Of a stretch of 64,000 nucleotides of DNA, positions 44,726-54,113 are shown piece after piece. The translations under genes and the position numbers were made by a program. The stretch is taken from positions 1 through 64,000 of the forward strand of contig JAOFSE010000006.1 of NCBI GenBank assembly GCA_028044295.1, in the 5' to 3' direction. The notes beneath the pieces were generated by a model that searched no databases, was not told the DNA's origin, and saw nothing but the letters and a program-made list of their open reading frames with translations. Within the stretch, counting starts at the first letter, position 1, and each line of letters begins with the position of its first letter. This stretch comes from Sulfurimonas sp. GTDB taxonomy: Bacteria; Campylobacterota; Campylobacteria; Campylobacterales; Sulfurimonadaceae.

Positions 44726-46225
44726 ATGGCTACTAAAAATTTTGAAGTTATCATAGTTGGAGCAGGTATTTCAGGTGCTGCACTAGCTTATGAGTTAGCA
44801 AGATATACAGACATAGAATCGATTGGAATCATAGAAAAATATGAAGATATTGCTACACTCAATTCATCTGGAACAAGTAACTCACAAACTATACATGTAG
44901 GTGATATTGAAACCAACTACACTTTAGAAAAAGCTGCTGTTACAAAACGTACAGCAAAGATGGTTGAGAAATACTGTTTACAACATAACTATCAAAATGA
45001 CATCATGTACTCTCATCAAAAAATGGCACTTGGAATTGGTGATAAAGAGGTCGAATTTTTACTTCACCGTTATGAAGAATTCTCAGAACTTTTTCCTTAT
45101 CTAGAAGTATGGAATAAAGAGAAGTTAAAAGAGCTAGAACCTCGTGTGGTTTATGATGAAAATGGGAATGAAAGACCTGAAAGAATAGTAGCTGTAGGTG
45201 CTATAGGTGAATGGACCACAGTTGACTTTGGAAAGATGTCAAAATCACTTGTAGAAAATGCAAAAAAAGAGGAATCTTCACAAGTAGACCTCTTTTTAAA
45301 TACTGAAGTTTTAAATATTGAAAAAAGTAAAAAACGTGGATATGTAGTACATACTGCGAATGATACGTACTATGCTGACTTTGTAGTAGTAGATGCTGGG
45401 GCTCACTCACTCTTTTTAGCTCATAAAATGGGATTTGGTCTAGAGCTTGGATGTCTTCCTGTAGCTGGTAGTTTTTATATGACTGAACAAAAACTACTTA
45501 ATGGTAAAGTATACATGATACAAAACCCTAAACTACCATTTGCAGCTCTTCATGGTGACCCTGATGTGCTAGCAAACGGGAACACTAGATTTGGTCCTAC
45601 AGCACTAATGCTTCCAAAGCTAGAACGTTATAAACCTGGTACGTATATGGACTTTTGGAAGACACTTCGCTTTGATTCAAAAATTGCTACTGCTTTATGG
45701 AAACTACTTAAAGAGAGTGATATTAGAAGATATATATTTAGAAACTTTCTGTTTGAAATTCCTTGGTTTAACAAGCGTCTATTTTTAAAAGATGCAAGAA
45801 AAATTGTACCGGGACTCAAACTAAATGAGTTTAGATATGCAAAAGGTTTTGGTGGTGTGCGTCCTCAAGTTTTAGACAAAGACCAACAAAAACTTATGCT
45901 TGGTGAGGCTTCTATATTTACAGGTGAAGGTCTAATTTTCAATATGACACCATCGCCAGGAGCAACGTCTTGTCTTGGTAATGCAGAGAGAGATTTAAAA
46001 TATATTGTTCAATACCTAGGCAAAAACTTTGATGAAGAGAAGTTTAAAGATGAGCTTACTGAAGGTGATTACTGTGTTCTTCCTGAACCTATTGAGTCTC
46101 AAAAAGCAATTGTTAATCTTATCCGTGCTGAAATTGCAAGAACAGAAGAGAAATATATGGATAACGTAGTTAAAGGCAAACCTGATGATGATTTCTGGGA
46201 TAAACCAAGCTCGAAACTAAAGTAA
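44726..46225 (+). CDS. mqo: Malate:quinone oxidoreductase (FAD-dependent)
   Basis: A 499-residue flavoprotein starting FEVIIVGAGISGAALAYELARY (FAD fold). It has TLNSSGTSNSQTIHVGDIETNYT, a typical Mqo block, later PVAGSFYM, RFGPTALMLPKLERYKPGTY, RYAKGFGGVRPQV and FNMTPSPGATSCLGNAERD. It is a membrane-associated peripheral enzyme that oxidises malate and passes electrons to menaquinone. Its own promoter is evident. Assignment follows the Helicobacter and Campylobacter Mqo type; a 2-hydroxyglutarate oxidase is less likely. Confidence 0.87.
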   Translation: MATKNFEVIIVGAGISGAALAYELARYTDIESIGIIEKYEDIATLNSSGTSNSQTIHVGDIETNYTLEKAAVTKRTAKMVEKYCLQHNYQNDIMYSHQKMALGIGDKEVEFLLHRYEEFSELFPYLEVWNKEKLKELEPRVVYDENGNERPERIVAVGAIGEWTTVDFGKMSKSLVENAKKEESSQVDLFLNTEVLNIEKSKKRGYVVHTANDTYYADFVVVDAGAHSLFLAHKMGFGLELGCLPVAGSFYMTEQKLLNGKVYMIQNPKLPFAALHGDPDVLANGNTRFGPTALMLPKLERYKPGTYMDFWKTLRFDSKIATALWKLLKESDIRRYIFRNFLFEIPWFNKRLFLKDARKIVPGLKLNEFRYAKGFGGVRPQVLDKDQQKLMLGEASIFTGEGLIFNMTPSPGATSCLGNAERDLKYIVQYLGKNFDEEKFKDELTEGDYCVLPEPIESQKAIVNLIRAEIARTEEKYMDNVVKGKPDDDFWDKPSSKLK

Positions 46226-46243
46226 TAATCAAGCTTTAAACAA

Positions 46244-46279
46244 CTCTTAGATATAATCGCGAAAATATATATCTAAGAG
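46244..46279. promoter_or_regulatory. Perfect 12-bp inverted repeat over the ABC-F promoter
   Basis: Arms CTCTTAGATATA (46244-46255) and TATATCTAAGAG (46268-46279) with a 12-base spacer. The left arm overlaps the -10 box at 46252-46257 and the right arm covers the start of the leader and the purine-rich ribosome site. Transcription should begin near 46264, so the whole repeat cannot fold in RNA. It is most likely a protein-binding operator. Confidence 0.55.
46252..46257 (+). promoter_or_regulatory. -10 box of the ABC-F operon
   Basis: TATAAT 31 bases before the ATG at 46289, inside the left arm of the inverted repeat. A gene-specific repressor bound there would block RNA polymerase. Confidence 0.55.
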
Positions 46280-46288
46280 AGATACGCA

Positions 46289-47893
46289 ATGGTAAATGTA
46301 AACAACTTAATTATGCGCTTTGGAAATAGAGTTCTATTTCAAGACATAAACCTCAAACTAGACCGTCACAAACGTTACGGACTTATCGGTGCAAATGGTG
46401 CCGGAAAAACTACCTTTTTAAAAATACTTTCTGGTCAAATCGATGAGTACGAAGGTGATATCCATGTTGAAAATGGTCTAAAAGTAGGTGTACTTGGACA
46501 AAATCAATTTGCTTTTGAAGATTACACAATTATGGATGCTGTTCTTTACGGGAACAAAAGACTTTACGATGCTGTGAAGGAAAAAGAAGACCTCTATGCT
46601 AATGGTGACTTTGAAGATGATGCTGTAAACAACCGTTTAGCTGAGTTAGAAGTAATCTCTGTAGAAGAAGATCCAACATACGAGTATGAAGTGAATATTG
46701 GTAAGATTCTTGAAAATGTTGGTATCCCAGCATCTGATCACTACAACCTTATGTCTTCTCTTGACTCTGCTGATAAGTTTAAAGTTTTACTAGCTCAAGT
46801 TTTATACCCAAGGCCCGATGTTTTATTTCTTGATGAGCCTACGAATAATCAAGATATTGAAACTATTTCTTGGTTGGAAAATGAGCTAAAAAGACACGAA
46901 GGCACATTAGTTGTTATCTCTCACGATAGACACTTCCTTAATGCTGTTGTTACAAATATTTTAGATGTAGATTATCAAAAAATCCGTGAGTTTACGGGTA
47001 CATATGATGACTGGTATATTGCTGCAAACGTAATGGCTAAACAACTTGAACTTGATAATGCAAAAAAAGAGAAAGAGAAATCAGATCTTGAAGCATTTGT
47101 TCGTCGTTTCTCAGCAAATGCATCAAAAGCGAAACAAGCAACTTCTAGACAAAAACAACTAGATAAACTAAATATTGAAGATATTAAACCATCTTCTCGT
47201 CGTGACCCATCTATAGTTTTTAAAGCTAAAAGAGTTATGGGTGATGAAGCACTTGAAGTTCATAATATCGCTCACTCTTATGGCGACAACCATGTTTTAA
47301 AAGATATAACTCTAAAATTTGAACCAGGCGAAAAAGTTGCACTTATCGGTGGAAATGGCGTTGGTAAATCTACTCTTGTAAAAATTCTTATGGAAGAGAT
47401 GAAACCGAATTCTGGTGAAGTTAAATGGGGTGCTACTATTGAGCCGTCTTACTTCCCACAAGATACAGCTGATACTATCTCTGGTGATGGTACTCTTTAC
47501 GACTGGTTAAGAGGGTTTGACCCTAAGCGTGATATTGCTGAGATTAGAAACTGTCTTGGACGTATGCTTTTTAATGGTGAACAACAAGAAAAATCTGTTG
47601 TAAGTATCTCTGGAGGTGAAAAACATAGAATGATGCTTTCAAAAATGATGCTAGAATCTGGAAACTTTTTAATTCTAGATGAGCCTTCAAATCATCTTGA
47701 CCTTGAAGCAATTGTTGCACTTGGTGAAGCCCTGCATGAGTTTCAAGGTAATGTTATCTGTGTATCTCACGATAGAGAACTACTAGACGCTTATGCATCA
47801 CGTATCATCGAGATACAAGCTGATGGTTCACTTATAGACTTCAAGGGCTCTTATGAAGAGTTTGCAGAAGCTAGAGCAAATGGCTCAATATAA
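46289..47893 (+). CDS. ABC-F ATPase, YbiT-like
   Basis: 534 residues with two ATPase domains and no membrane helices. The first Walker A is GANGAGKTT and its Walker B FLDEPTNNQDIETISWLE; the first signature loop is degenerate (SSLDSADKFKVLLAQ), as in YbiT. The second has GGNGVGKSTL, SGGEKHRMML and LDEPSNHLDLEA. The linker (about 245-300) between domains is the P-site tRNA interaction motif. ABC-F proteins bind the ribosomal E site and rescue or tune stalled translation. Length and motif choice fit YbiT rather than EttA or Uup. It leads a four-gene operon. Confidence 0.9.
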   Translation: MVNVNNLIMRFGNRVLFQDINLKLDRHKRYGLIGANGAGKTTFLKILSGQIDEYEGDIHVENGLKVGVLGQNQFAFEDYTIMDAVLYGNKRLYDAVKEKEDLYANGDFEDDAVNNRLAELEVISVEEDPTYEYEVNIGKILENVGIPASDHYNLMSSLDSADKFKVLLAQVLYPRPDVLFLDEPTNNQDIETISWLENELKRHEGTLVVISHDRHFLNAVVTNILDVDYQKIREFTGTYDDWYIAANVMAKQLELDNAKKEKEKSDLEAFVRRFSANASKAKQATSRQKQLDKLNIEDIKPSSRRDPSIVFKAKRVMGDEALEVHNIAHSYGDNHVLKDITLKFEPGEKVALIGGNGVGKSTLVKILMEEMKPNSGEVKWGATIEPSYFPQDTADTISGDGTLYDWLRGFDPKRDIAEIRNCLGRMLFNGEQQEKSVVSISGGEKHRMMLSKMMLESGNFLILDEPSNHLDLEAIVALGEALHEFQGNVICVSHDRELLDAYASRIIEIQADGSLIDFKGSYEEFAEARANGSI

Positions 47894-48716
47894 AGATTTT
47901 TTAGGTTTAGGAATAGCAGGTAACTTTGCACTGCACCTAGACCAAGCTGGTGAGGCTGAAGACTTTAAAGATATCATAACAGCTGACGAAGCTGCTCCAA
48001 AAGGAATGTTTCCTTTTTATCTACCACAACCTGTAAAAAATGCAAAAGAAATTCTAAATACATACCCTCTTTCATCAGATACTATTAAGCTACCCCAAGA
48101 AGATGTAAACGTTCAAGCTGAACCAGAAGTTGGACTTACATGTAAAATAGAATATGTTGATGGAAATATATCTAAGATTATACCTACTCATTTTGGTGCT
48201 TATAACGACTGCTCTATTAGAGTTAAAGGTGCATCTAAAATATCAGATAAAAAAAACTGGGGTAAATCATCCAAAGGAATAAGTAATAACCTTATTGCTA
48301 TAGACAAATTTGAACTTGGTGGAATTATGGATGATTACAGTATCTGTAGTTTTTTACGCCGGGATGGTGAAGTACATGCTTATGGTGAGGATGTAGAACT
48401 TAGCGGATACTCTTACTTTTATAACAAACTACTCGATTGGATGAGTAATCAAATCAACACTCAAAAAGACTTCGGACCACTTGAACCTTTAAGTGAATAT
48501 ATCTCTACATGTAACTATCCTTCAGAGGCTATTATAAGCATCGGGGCTACAAGATATACACCTTATGGCGAGAGTACTTTTTTGAAGAATGCTGATGAAG
48601 TAATTATCGTTGTTTATAACATAACAAAGATTCTACATGTAGATGTTTTAGAGAGTGTAAAAAACAGCAACTATGACACCTCAAAGATGAGTATTTTAGC
48701 TCAAAAAGTAATATAA
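47880..48716 (+). CDS. DUF5718-family protein
   Basis: About 278 residues from the ATG at 47880 (MAQYKDFLGLGIAGNFALHLDQAGEAEDF). This start overlaps the ABC-F gene by 14 bases; a further upstream ATG at 47853 would overlap by 41. It carries FPFYLPQP, KNWGKSSKGIS and ATRYTPYGESTFLKNADEV. The family is conserved in Campylobacterota and other bacteria, and the fold suggests a fumarylacetoacetase-like barrel, but no function is known to me. Its position inside a translation-related operon is the best clue. Cytoplasmic. Confidence 0.72.
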   Translation: MAQYKDFLGLGIAGNFALHLDQAGEAEDFKDIITADEAAPKGMFPFYLPQPVKNAKEILNTYPLSSDTIKLPQEDVNVQAEPEVGLTCKIEYVDGNISKIIPTHFGAYNDCSIRVKGASKISDKKNWGKSSKGISNNLIAIDKFELGGIMDDYSICSFLRRDGEVHAYGEDVELSGYSYFYNKLLDWMSNQINTQKDFGPLEPLSEYISTCNYPSEAIISIGATRYTPYGESTFLKNADEVIIVVYNITKILHVDVLESVKNSNYDTSKMSILAQKVI

Positions 48717-48932
48717 ATGAAAACAGGTATATATGAGCATTATAAAGGTAATCGCTACGAAGTTATAGATACTGTAAGACATTCTGAGACGGAAGAGCTA
48801 ATGGTTCTTTACCGTACAATGTATGGCGATGAAGATTTATGGGTGAGACCTTATACTATGTTTTTTGAAGATGTAGAGATAGGTGGAAAGACAACTCCTC
48901 GTTTTAAATATATTGGAAAAGAAAATGAGTAG
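48717..48932 (+). CDS. DUF1653-family small protein
   Basis: 71 residues: GIYEHYKGNRYEVIDTVRHSETEELMVLYR...WVRPYTMFFEDVEI is the complete DUF1653 pattern (aromatic-rich beta-sheet domain). Function unknown. Its ATG follows the DUF5718 stop directly, and its stop overlaps the next gene's start (ATGAGTAG), so translation is coupled. Confidence 0.8.
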   Translation: MKTGIYEHYKGNRYEVIDTVRHSETEELMVLYRTMYGDEDLWVRPYTMFFEDVEIGGKTTPRFKYIGKENE

Positions 48933-49269
48933 AGGTAAAAAATTAGACATGTTCATAGGTGCAGATATAGAAGATGGTTGGGCTCAAGTTCAATCACCTC
49001 GTAAATCTAAAGTATCTAATGAAATTTTAGAACCATCAAAACACTTTTTATACTTTTCAAAAGAGAAAAGAAAAGGGAAAGTGGTTACTTTAGTTGGCGA
49101 GTTTATGTTACCTAAGACAGATTCAACTGCTACTCTTAAAATATTGAAAAAGAAAATAGGATGTGGTGGAGCATTTAAAGATGGTTTTATGGAGTTTCAA
49201 GGTGACTTGAAAGTGAAAATTAGGGAGCTACTTGTTGAAGAGGGTTTTCGATTTAAAAATGGCCACTAA
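48925..49269 (+). CDS. SUI1/YciH-family translation factor
   Basis: About 114 residues from the ATG at 48925 (MSRGKKLDMFIGADIEDGW), overlapping the DUF1653 stop. The C-terminal half is the SUI1 fold: RKGKVVTLVGEFMLPKTDSTATLKILKKKIGCGGAFKDGFMEFQGDLKVKIRELLVEEGF, with the GxGGxxKDG-type loop. Bacterial YciH-like proteins act as initiation-fidelity or stress translation factors related to eIF1. It is last in an operon headed by the ribosome-acting ABC-F protein. It overlaps the convergent diguanylate cyclase stop by 4 bases. Confidence 0.82.
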   Translation: MSRGKKLDMFIGADIEDGWAQVQSPRKSKVSNEILEPSKHFLYFSKEKRKGKVVTLVGEFMLPKTDSTATLKILKKKIGCGGAFKDGFMEFQGDLKVKIRELLVEEGFRFKNGH

Positions 49270-50528
49270 GAAGCACTAAGCTTATTATTTACCTCTTTAG
49301 GAACAGCTTCACTTACATTTGTAGTAATACTGTACCTATCTCTACCGCTATCTTTAGACTTGTATAGCATCTCATCTGCTCTAGTAATAAGTATCTCTTC
49401 TTTTAATGCTTCATCAGCTATACAGCAAGACACACCTATAGAAATTGTAACAAATTCATTTACATTAGACTCTTTATGTTTAATCTCGCGTCCGCGTACT
49501 GCATCACATATATTTCTAGCAATAATCGCACTATTAGACTCAGGAGTCTCTGTAAGTAAAACTCCAAATTCTTCGCCACCTAGTCTAAATACAAAGTCTC
49601 CTGGACGTTTTAGAGTATCTTTTAAGACCTTAGCAACTGATTTTAGCGCATGGTCTCCTTCAATATGACCATAACAATCATTGTACTGCTTAAAGTAGTC
49701 AATATCTAACATCATAAATGTTATATAACTATGAGTTCTTTTTGCACGTTTTAACTCTTTCTCATATACAAGATTAAAATATCTTCTGTTATATAGTCCT
49801 GTTAATGAATCAGTATAAGAAACATTCTCAAGTTTTTTATTTGCTTTTTTGAGTTTTTTAGTCGTTAATTCTAGCTCTGTTTGATCATTTTGAATACTTT
49901 TAAATACATAATAAGATATAACCATAACAGCAAATATAACCATAAGAAGCATAAATCCAACTTCAAAAAGGAGAGAGTCGTAAACTTCTAAAAATCTTTT
50001 TCTCTCATACCTAGCAACTTTAACCTCATATGAAATAAGCTGATTTATAGTCTGGTTAATATGTGCTATCTTCTTCTCGAAACTATTGATAGAAATATCT
50101 CTAAGACTATATCCATTCTCTAGTGCATTTAATATTTTTGAAAAATAAATACCCATTGAGTCAATTTCATGAGCAGTGTACTCAACATACTGTAACTCTT
50201 CGTCTCTTTTAAAGTGTGATTCATATTCAGCCCAAACTTTTTTGATTTTATATAATGAAGTATTGATCTGCGTTCTCACATCCAGAGGCGCTATTTCAGA
50301 ATTTTTTGCTTTGTAAATAGTATTTGCCAAACCGCCATTGTAAACTTGAAGAATTTTATTTAGTTCTGTAACTGGTACCAATGAACCAAAGTACAATGAG
50401 TCTACATTCTTTTTCATAGAGTTAATATTTAAAGTACCAGTAATTGCAATTACAATTAATCCAAAAGTGATTAGTATGAAGATAAAAAGGAGTTTGCTAC
50501 GTAATTTTAATGTTTCAATAAAATTCAT
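49266..50528 (-). CDS. Membrane diguanylate cyclase with 4-helix-bundle sensor
   Basis: 420 residues. TM1 is about 13-32 and TM2 about 184-208, enclosing a helical periplasmic sensor of about 150 residues like the four-helix-bundle ligand domains of chemoreceptors. A short coiled linker (TELELTTKKLKKANKKLENV) leads to a GGDEF domain with RLGGEEF. An RPGD inhibitory site lies five residues before it, so the enzyme should make cyclic di-GMP with product feedback. Ligand unknown. It is 65 bases downstream of pepP and may be read from that operon or its own promoter. Confidence 0.88.
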   Translation of the reverse strand: MNFIETLKLRSKLLFIFILITFGLIVIAITGTLNINSMKKNVDSLYFGSLVPVTELNKILQVYNGGLANTIYKAKNSEIAPLDVRTQINTSLYKIKKVWAEYESHFKRDEELQYVEYTAHEIDSMGIYFSKILNALENGYSLRDISINSFEKKIAHINQTINQLISYEVKVARYERKRFLEVYDSLLFEVGFMLLMVIFAVMVISYYVFKSIQNDQTELELTTKKLKKANKKLENVSYTDSLTGLYNRRYFNLVYEKELKRAKRTHSYITFMMLDIDYFKQYNDCYGHIEGDHALKSVAKVLKDTLKRPGDFVFRLGGEEFGVLLTETPESNSAIIARNICDAVRGREIKHKESNVNEFVTISIGVSCCIADEALKEEILITRADEMLYKSKDSGRDRYSITTNVSEAVPKEVNNKLSAS

Positions 50529-50593
50529 AATTCTCCTAATTAATTTATTACAAATTAATTAGCAAAAACCATGCCATAGTAGATTCTATTTTA

Positions 50594-51871
50594 TTAAAAC
50601 TTTGAAGACATTTTTTCAATATCTTTTATACTCTTTACAATACCTTCTGATAGGTTTTCGCTAGAAGTACTTGTAACTAGTATATCGTCTTCTATTCTAA
50701 TACCAATACCACGATATTTTTTAGGTACATTTTTATCATTTTTATCTATATATAGACCTGGTTCTATTGTTAAAACCATGCCTTTTTTCAGAGGTATTTC
50801 TTTATCTTTTTCATCTTTGTAAGGAGCTTGATCATGAACATCAATACCCATCCAGTGACCTATTCCATGTGGGTAGTACTTCTTATGCTTTTTATTTTTT
50901 ATAAGCTTTTTATAGTTACCTTTTAATATACCAAGTTCAATCATTCCCCTAGTTAGTAACTCTTCACTTTTTTTATGTAGATCACTTCTCAAAATATTTG
51001 GTTTTATCATTTCAATAATACGGAGCTGCGTATCTAATACTAGGTTATATAAATCTTTTTGAGGCTTTGAAAATCTTCCATTTACAGGAATGGTCCTAGT
51101 AATATCACTAGCATAATAGTCATACTCACAACCAGCATCTATGAGTATAAGTTCACCATCAACTAAAGCTTGGTTATTCTGTATATAATGAAGAGTGTTT
51201 GCACTATTTCCACAGGCTACAATTGATGTATATGCATCACTGTATGCACCCCTCTTTTTAAAGTCATACTCTATCTCAGATTGAAGTTCATACTCATTTT
51301 TACCAGGTTTCTTGAACTTGATAGCATTATGATGAGCTTTCGTTGTAATTGAAATGGCATTTTTAATTAATTTAATTTCAGAAGATGACTTTATAAGTCG
51401 CATACTCTCGATAATTTTTCTTATATCCTCATGTTTACTAAAGTTCTTAGAAAACTTTTTAACACGCTTATCCTTACATGTAAGATCAAAAAATAATCTT
51501 TTTTTCTCTTTATATTTATCAAGTACTTCCGTAAGTCTATCACTTGAAAAAACTTTATCTACATTAAATATTTTTTTTGCTTTTTTTTCTCCTACTCTTT
51601 TACCATTCCAAAGCTCTAATTGCGCGTCTTTTTTTTGTACAAATAAAATTGTTTTAATTTCTTTTTTTGATTTTACAAAAACAAGTACTGAGTTATCTTC
51701 TTTAAAGCCTGTTAAATAGTAAAAATTACTATCTTGTCTATAAGGATACTCTGTGTCATTTGAACGTTTTTTATGCTCTGAAGAAAGTATTATAGCTATA
51801 GAATTATTACGTAATTTTTTACCTAAGATATCTCTTCTTTTTTTATATTCACTTTCTTTTATCACTTGCAA
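50594..51871 (-). CDS. pepP: Xaa-Pro aminopeptidase, M24B
   Basis: 425 residues. An N-terminal creatinase-like domain contains NDTEYPYRQDSNFYYLTGF. A pita-bread metal domain follows with two aspartates in LILIDAGCEYDYYASDITRTIPVNG, a histidine in HGIGHWMGIDVHD, and glutamates in LTIEPGLY and GIRIEDDILVT, the full dinuclear-metal ligand set. It removes an N-terminal residue ahead of proline. It is the last gene of the greA-to-pepP operon and overlaps the lipoprotein gene by 10 bases. Confidence 0.92.
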   Translation of the reverse strand: MQVIKESEYKKRRDILGKKLRNNSIAIILSSEHKKRSNDTEYPYRQDSNFYYLTGFKEDNSVLVFVKSKKEIKTILFVQKKDAQLELWNGKRVGEKKAKKIFNVDKVFSSDRLTEVLDKYKEKKRLFFDLTCKDKRVKKFSKNFSKHEDIRKIIESMRLIKSSSEIKLIKNAISITTKAHHNAIKFKKPGKNEYELQSEIEYDFKKRGAYSDAYTSIVACGNSANTLHYIQNNQALVDGELILIDAGCEYDYYASDITRTIPVNGRFSKPQKDLYNLVLDTQLRIIEMIKPNILRSDLHKKSEELLTRGMIELGILKGNYKKLIKNKKHKKYYPHGIGHWMGIDVHDQAPYKDEKDKEIPLKKGMVLTIEPGLYIDKNDKNVPKKYRGIGIRIEDDILVTSTSSENLSEGIVKSIKDIEKMSSKF

Positions 51872-52458
51872 ACCTCATTTAACCATATAGTACTTTGTTC
51901 TATAACACTGCCTAATGATTCATTTAAAGCATTGACCCCACCCTCTGCATCTTGACTAATAGCATCAAATTTTGCATCAAATGTTTTACTTGATATCACA
52001 CTTGCTGTAGCTGAATCTACGAGAGATAAACTAATCACAATACTAGAATAAGAATTTTTATTATCCTTGTCATAGTACTGCATAAACTCTTCTATATTGC
52101 TCTCTAAAATCAAGTCACTACTAGTTCTTGATTTTGACACTTGGACATATTTAAAAAGTTTAGTAGAGCGTATATCTTCTAATATTTCTTGTGTGATGAA
52201 ATGGTTAGGCGACTCTCTCCATTGAGATTGAGAATATGAAAAAACTCTACTATTTGGAAGTGAGTAGTCCATTTTTGTTGACATTAAGACACTAGAGCTA
52301 AATGCCTGAGCAACCTTTAATGATTTTGACTTACATCCGTTTTGAGATGAAATAGGTACAATATTTTGTGAGTTTATTTTATATTCTACTATGGATGGTT
52401 TTTTTACTGTACATCCCGATAATAAAATCAAAGTTACTAAAATAAATAGAGTTTTCAT
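51862..52458 (-). CDS. ABC-transport auxiliary lipoprotein of MCE system
   Basis: 198 residues with a lipoprotein signal (FILVTLILLSGC, lipobox LLSGC, cysteine at 16). The mature part includes QWRESPNHFITQEILEDIRSTKLFKYV and LILESNIEEFMQYYD. This resembles the PqiC/ABC-type transport auxiliary lipoproteins that accompany MCE lipid transporters. It is outer-membrane or periplasm anchored, coupled to the MCE gene by a 1-base gap. Confidence 0.82.
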   Translation of the reverse strand: MKTLFILVTLILLSGCTVKKPSIVEYKINSQNIVPISSQNGCKSKSLKVAQAFSSSVLMSTKMDYSLPNSRVFSYSQSQWRESPNHFITQEILEDIRSTKLFKYVQVSKSRTSSDLILESNIEEFMQYYDKDNKNSYSSIVISLSLVDSATASVISSKTFDAKFDAISQDAEGGVNALNESLGSVIEQSTIWLNEVCK

Positions 52459-52459
52459 A

Positions 52460-53383
52460 TTAATCTTCCCCTGGACCTTTTTTTATTTTCTCTTGAGTAA
52501 AGAGCATATCTCCTGGACTTCTCTCATATTGATTTATAGCTTCTTCTATTTTAATCATAAGTTCTTGCATAGTTAAAAGAGTATTATTCATGGTAGGAAC
52601 AACCTCACTAGATATCTCTTTGATATTAAAATCACCCCTTGCAAGAGATGCATTAAAAAGATCCATGGTAGTTTTAATACCGTGATAACTTCCCATTATG
52701 GATGTGAATGAAGCTGAAACCTTATCTTCCCATTCAACTGTATTACTTAAGAATTTATCAAACTTTTTTACACTTGATTGAAAATCCTTTATTGTCTCAT
52801 CATTTAAAAGCTTGTTCATTCTATTCATAAATTCAGTACTATTTTTGAGTAGCTGAGTTATCTCAGCTTGATTCTCATCTTTTAGAAGTTGGTTTGTTCT
52901 AGCGAGTGTTGTAGATAAGTTTTCAGAAACACTACCAAAAGACTCTTCTAACTTTGTATAAAGAGATGGTATAGTCTTTATAATAGGATACTCTTCACCC
53001 TTTAAAGCTTTTAGAGCAGGTGAATTCATATCTCCTAAACTCAAGTTTATATAACTAAGTCCAGTTATTCCTTGTGATGTGAGTTTTGCAACTGTAGATG
53101 ATTTAATAGGGGTTGATTTAAGTATATCTATTAGTACTTCAACCTGCTGAGTATTTTTAGGATTTATTTTTAAGCCCTGAACATTTCCCACACTTATACC
53201 TCTGTATTTTACGGGAGCATCTATGTTTAAGCCAAGTACTGACTCATCAAATAAAATTACATATTTTTTCATCTCCAATTCTTGAGATGGTTTTAAAAGC
53301 CAGTAACCAAATCCAATCATTAAAGATAAACCAAAAAGGACTAGTAGTCCAACTAGTGTATAGTTAACTCTGTTATTCATCAT
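52460..53383 (-). CDS. MlaD/MCE-domain lipid-transport protein
   Basis: About 307 residues from MMNNRVNYTLVGLLVLFGLSLMIGFGYWLL (TM anchor about 8-28). I chose 53383 because GGA lies just upstream and the overlap with the ATPase gene is short; an ATG at 53413 would add ten residues. One MCE domain follows (VLFDESVLGLNIDAPVKYRGISVGNVQGLKI), then a long helical tail that can form the tunnel-like assembly. It binds and passes phospholipids between membranes. It partners with the ATPase and permease next to it. Confidence 0.9.
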   Translation of the reverse strand: MMNNRVNYTLVGLLVLFGLSLMIGFGYWLLKPSQELEMKKYVILFDESVLGLNIDAPVKYRGISVGNVQGLKINPKNTQQVEVLIDILKSTPIKSSTVAKLTSQGITGLSYINLSLGDMNSPALKALKGEEYPIIKTIPSLYTKLEESFGSVSENLSTTLARTNQLLKDENQAEITQLLKNSTEFMNRMNKLLNDETIKDFQSSVKKFDKFLSNTVEWEDKVSASFTSIMGSYHGIKTTMDLFNASLARGDFNIKEISSEVVPTMNNTLLTMQELMIKIEEAINQYERSPGDMLFTQEKIKKGPGED

Positions 53384-54113
53384 ATTTTCCAAAAAGTGTC
53401 TGCACAAACTCATTCTTAACAGACTTTATATTATCTAAGCTACCTTCATATACTACTTTTTTATTATCAATAATAGCTACTGAGTCAAGTGTATCATAAA
53501 TTGATTGTAAATCATGTGAAACCATGACTATAGTTAGCCCAAGTAAATCTCTTAGTTTTAAAATGAGAGCATCGAACTCTCTCGCTGAAATAGGGTCAAG
53601 ACCACTTGTCGGTTCATCCAAAAAAAGAAGTTTTGGGTCCATAGCAAGAGAACGTGCGAGTGCTGCTTTTTTCTTCATACCTCCACTAATCTGTGATGGA
53701 TATAGGTTTGCAGCACTCTGGTTTAATCCAACTATATTTATTTTAAATTCAACAATCTCATTAATCATCTTCTCTGATAAGTCCGTATACTCAACAAGTG
53801 GAAATGCAATATTGTCTCTTATACTCAAAGATGAGAAAAGTGCACCTGCTTGAAAGAGTACACCCCACTCTTGTCGTAATTTCTGAGCTTCTTTATATTT
53901 TATATGATTTAGTTCATGACCTAGTATTTTTATACTCCCAGAACTAAATTTCTGTAACATAACCATTTCACGAAGAAGTGTAGTTTTACCACATCCACTA
54001 GGTCCTAAAAGACCATAAATCTCACCCTGTTTTACATCTAAACTGATACCATCATGAATATAGTTATTATTAAAGACAGTCTTAACATCTCTTACTTCTA
54101 TAATATTTTTCAT
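53373..54113 (-). CDS. MlaF/IamA-like ABC ATPase
   Basis: 246 residues with GLLGPSGCGKTTLLREM (Walker A), the signature SGGMKKKAALARSLA and LFLDEPTSGLDPISARE (Walker B). The SGGMKKR-like signature is typical of MlaF. It powers lipid movement by the MlaE-like permease. Campylobacter IamA/IamB are the equivalent pair. Its ATG overlaps the permease stop. Confidence 0.93.
   Translation of the reverse strand: MKNIIEVRDVKTVFNNNYIHDGISLDVKQGEIYGLLGPSGCGKTTLLREMVMLQKFSSGSIKILGHELNHIKYKEAQKLRQEWGVLFQAGALFSSLSIRDNIAFPLVEYTDLSEKMINEIVEFKINIVGLNQSAANLYPSQISGGMKKKAALARSLAMDPKLLFLDEPTSGLDPISAREFDALILKLRDLLGLTIVMVSHDLQSIYDTLDSVAIIDNKKVVYEGSLDNIKSVKNEFVQTLFGKYDE

Noticed and set aside
48883..48924. Upstream ATG for the SUI1-family gene
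   Set aside because: The extra residues are the frame-shifted end of DUF1653 coding sequence; the ATG at 48925 gives the family-like start and an overlap typical of coupling.
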